NCBI RefSeq assembly: GCF_000721235.1
Contig: NZ_JOFH01000030.1
Span: 26,064 to 90,063 of the forward strand
Origin: Streptomyces olivaceus
GTDB taxonomy: Bacteria > Actinomycetota > Actinomycetes > Streptomycetales > Streptomycetaceae
Reading direction: 5' to 3'
DNA length: 64,000 nt
Under the pieces are notes generated by a model. It did no database searches, was not told the DNA's origin, and saw nothing but the letters and a program-made list of their open reading frames with translations. Numbering within the stretch: the first letter of the stretch is position 1; every line of letters begins with the position of its first letter. Position numbers and translations under genes: made by a program. Positions 62,791-64,000 of the stretch are shown here, in pieces.

Positions 62791-62973
62791 TCGACCGACG
62801 ACGGCCGGGATTCCACGATCACCGGGCTACTCACTGTCATCGCCGCACGCGTAGAAGAACAAGGTCGAGGTGTGCTTCCCCCGACCTGCGCTTCTGGGCG
62901 GCACCAAGGCCCGTCACCCCGACGTACTCGCCGCCAACGCAAGGAACGCGCCAGCGCCCGCGGTGTCGGTCTG

Positions 62974-63912
62974 TCAGCAGCCGCCGGAGGCGGCCGGTGC
63001 GCCGATGCCGATCTGCAGCGTGGCAGGGGCCGCGCAGCAACCTCCGCCTTCGCCGCTCCGCGCGGCGTCGGGCTCGTCGAACAGACCCGCGCCGCCACAC
63101 ACACCGGTCTCCGGCAGGGTCAGCTCGACGCGTTCGGCCGCCTCGTGGTCACCGGCGAGAGCGGCCGTGATGGAGCGGACCTGCTCGTAGCCGGTCATGG
63201 CGAGGAAGGTGGGGGCGCGGCCGTAGGACTTCATGCCGGCCAGGTAGACGCCCTGCTCCGGGTGGGACAGCTCCTTCACGCCGTGCGGGTAGACCGTGCC
63301 GCAGGAGTGGACGTTCGGGTCGATCAGCGGAGCCAGCGCGGTCGGGGCCTGGAGGCGTTCGTCGAGGCCGAGGCGGAGCTCGGAGAGGAAGCTGAGGTCG
63401 GGGCGGAAGCCGGTCAGGACGACGACCTCGTCGACCGCGTCCAGGCGGCGGCCGTCCTCGGCGACCAGGACCAGCCGGTCGCCGTCACGCTCGACCGCTT
63501 CCGTACGGAACCCGGTGACGGCGCTCGCGTGCCCCTGCTCCACCGCCGCCTTGGCACGCAGGCCGAGGGCGCCGCGGGCCGGGAGCTGGTCGGCCTCGCC
63601 GCCGCCGTACGTGGCGTCGCCGATGCCTCGGCGCAGGATCCAGACCGCGTGTGTGTCCGCCTCTTCCCCGGCCAGGTCGGCGAGCAGGGCGAGAGCGGTG
63701 AACGCGGAGGCGCCGGAACCGACGACCGCCGTGCGCTTGCCGGCGTAGCGGGCTCGGACAGCCGGGTCCTTCAGATCGGGGACGCGGTAGGTGATGCGGT
63801 CGGAAGCGGACTTCTCACCGTGGCTCTGTTCACGAATACGGACAGCACTTGTTGATGGGTTTGGGAGGCAGCCAGCGTTCGCGCGGAATCGAACGTCCAC
63901 AATCGTGCGCAC
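62974..63912 (-). pseudogene. FAD/NAD(P) oxidoreductase gene lacking its 5' half
   Basis: The 312-aa frame has a nonhomologous front (MRTIVDVRFRANAGCLPNPS) joined near 63820 to the middle of a flavoprotein: ASDRITYRVPDLKDPAVRAR, TAVVGSGASAFTALALLADL (second dinucleotide fold) and GGGEADQLPARGALGLRAKA. The expected N-terminal FAD-binding GxGxxG domain, about 160 residues, is missing. The C-terminus is Cys-rich (TGVCGGAGLFDEP, GEGGGCCAAPATL), as in flavoproteins linked to arsenic-resistance loci. It is probably inactive. Confidence 0.68.
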
Positions 63913-63933
63913 CGAGCTGAGCTGCCGTGCGTG

Positions 63934-64000
63934 TCAAATAGCAAGGGTCATTCCCTCGTTTGCAGTCAGGATCTCCCCGGTGTAGGCGACACCGGCCTCG
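63934..64000 (-). CDS. C-terminal fragment of an unidentified protein (runs off window)
   Basis: The open frame entering from the window edge encodes EAGVAYTGEILTANEGMTLA and one further residue before TGA at 63934. The family is not recognised. The segment looks lower in GC and may belong to a gene involved in the rearrangement that truncated the flavoprotein. Confidence 0.4.
   Translation of the reverse strand, partial: EAGVAYTGEILTANEGMTLAI

Overview
The window is high-GC actinobacterial DNA, almost certainly a Streptomyces chromosome. Supporting signs are GTG/TTG starts, a dnaK-grpE-dnaJ-hspR operon with HAIR-type operators, pSAM2-like conjugation genes and many actinomycete-only small families. 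Gene order around fbaA, pyrE, clpB and dnaK recalls the S. coelicolor chromosome core (from memory, not searched).

Layout. (1) 1-6376: core genes on the minus strand: class II aldolase, orotate phosphoribosyltransferase, aldose epimerase-like, SRPBCC, membrane aminopropyltransferase-like, DUF2617 and a Gly/Cys-tailed microprotein. (2) 6510-16148: a complete pSAM2-type actinomycete integrative and conjugative element (AICE), bounded by a 23-bp direct repeat that is not in a tRNA gene. It carries int-xis-rep, spread genes, an FtsK/TraB-type translocase, a KorSA-like repressor with an 18-bp inverted operator pair, a long nested hairpin (candidate single-strand origin) and cargo. (3) 16150-40158: core again: secreted protease, secreted alpha/beta hydrolase, aminotransferase, clpB, three paralogous LuxR-HTH regulators, a sugar-binding lipoprotein, the dnaK operon, an Fe-S oxidoreductase under a tandem TetR-like operator, dcd and a zinc-ribbon microprotein. 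(4) 40430-43937: tRNA-Gly(CCC), a frameshifted DUF1707 gene and an ASCH/GNAT gene pair. (5) 44136-50978: a second integrated element, mobilizable rather than self-conjugative: int, xis, repressor, replication initiator, DnaC-like loader, an array of GGACCGGTCC palindromes, MobC and relaxase. Its outer ends were not found. (6) 50993-56152: a compact putative RiPP cassette: a 38-aa precursor, an asparagine-synthetase-like enzyme, a methyltransferase, four overlapping small genes upstream and a divergent XRE/TPR regulator. (7) 56868-62731: a PAS-GAF-PP2C phosphatase, a fatty-acid desaturase, a DUF6479 protein and four DUF5994 paralogues, sharing a GGAGTA-type promoter box. (8) 62974-64000: a flavoprotein gene that has lost its 5' half, next to a gene fragment, suggesting a rearrangement.

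The best candidate for a previously undescribed system is the peptide/asparagine-synthetase-like/methyltransferase cassette (50993-54348). It has one hairpin between precursor and synthetase genes and translationally coupled membrane microproteins, but no lasso protease, RRE or leader signature. Secondary candidates are the ASCH + GNAT pair, the palindromic replication/transfer region of the second element, and the DUF5994 quartet.
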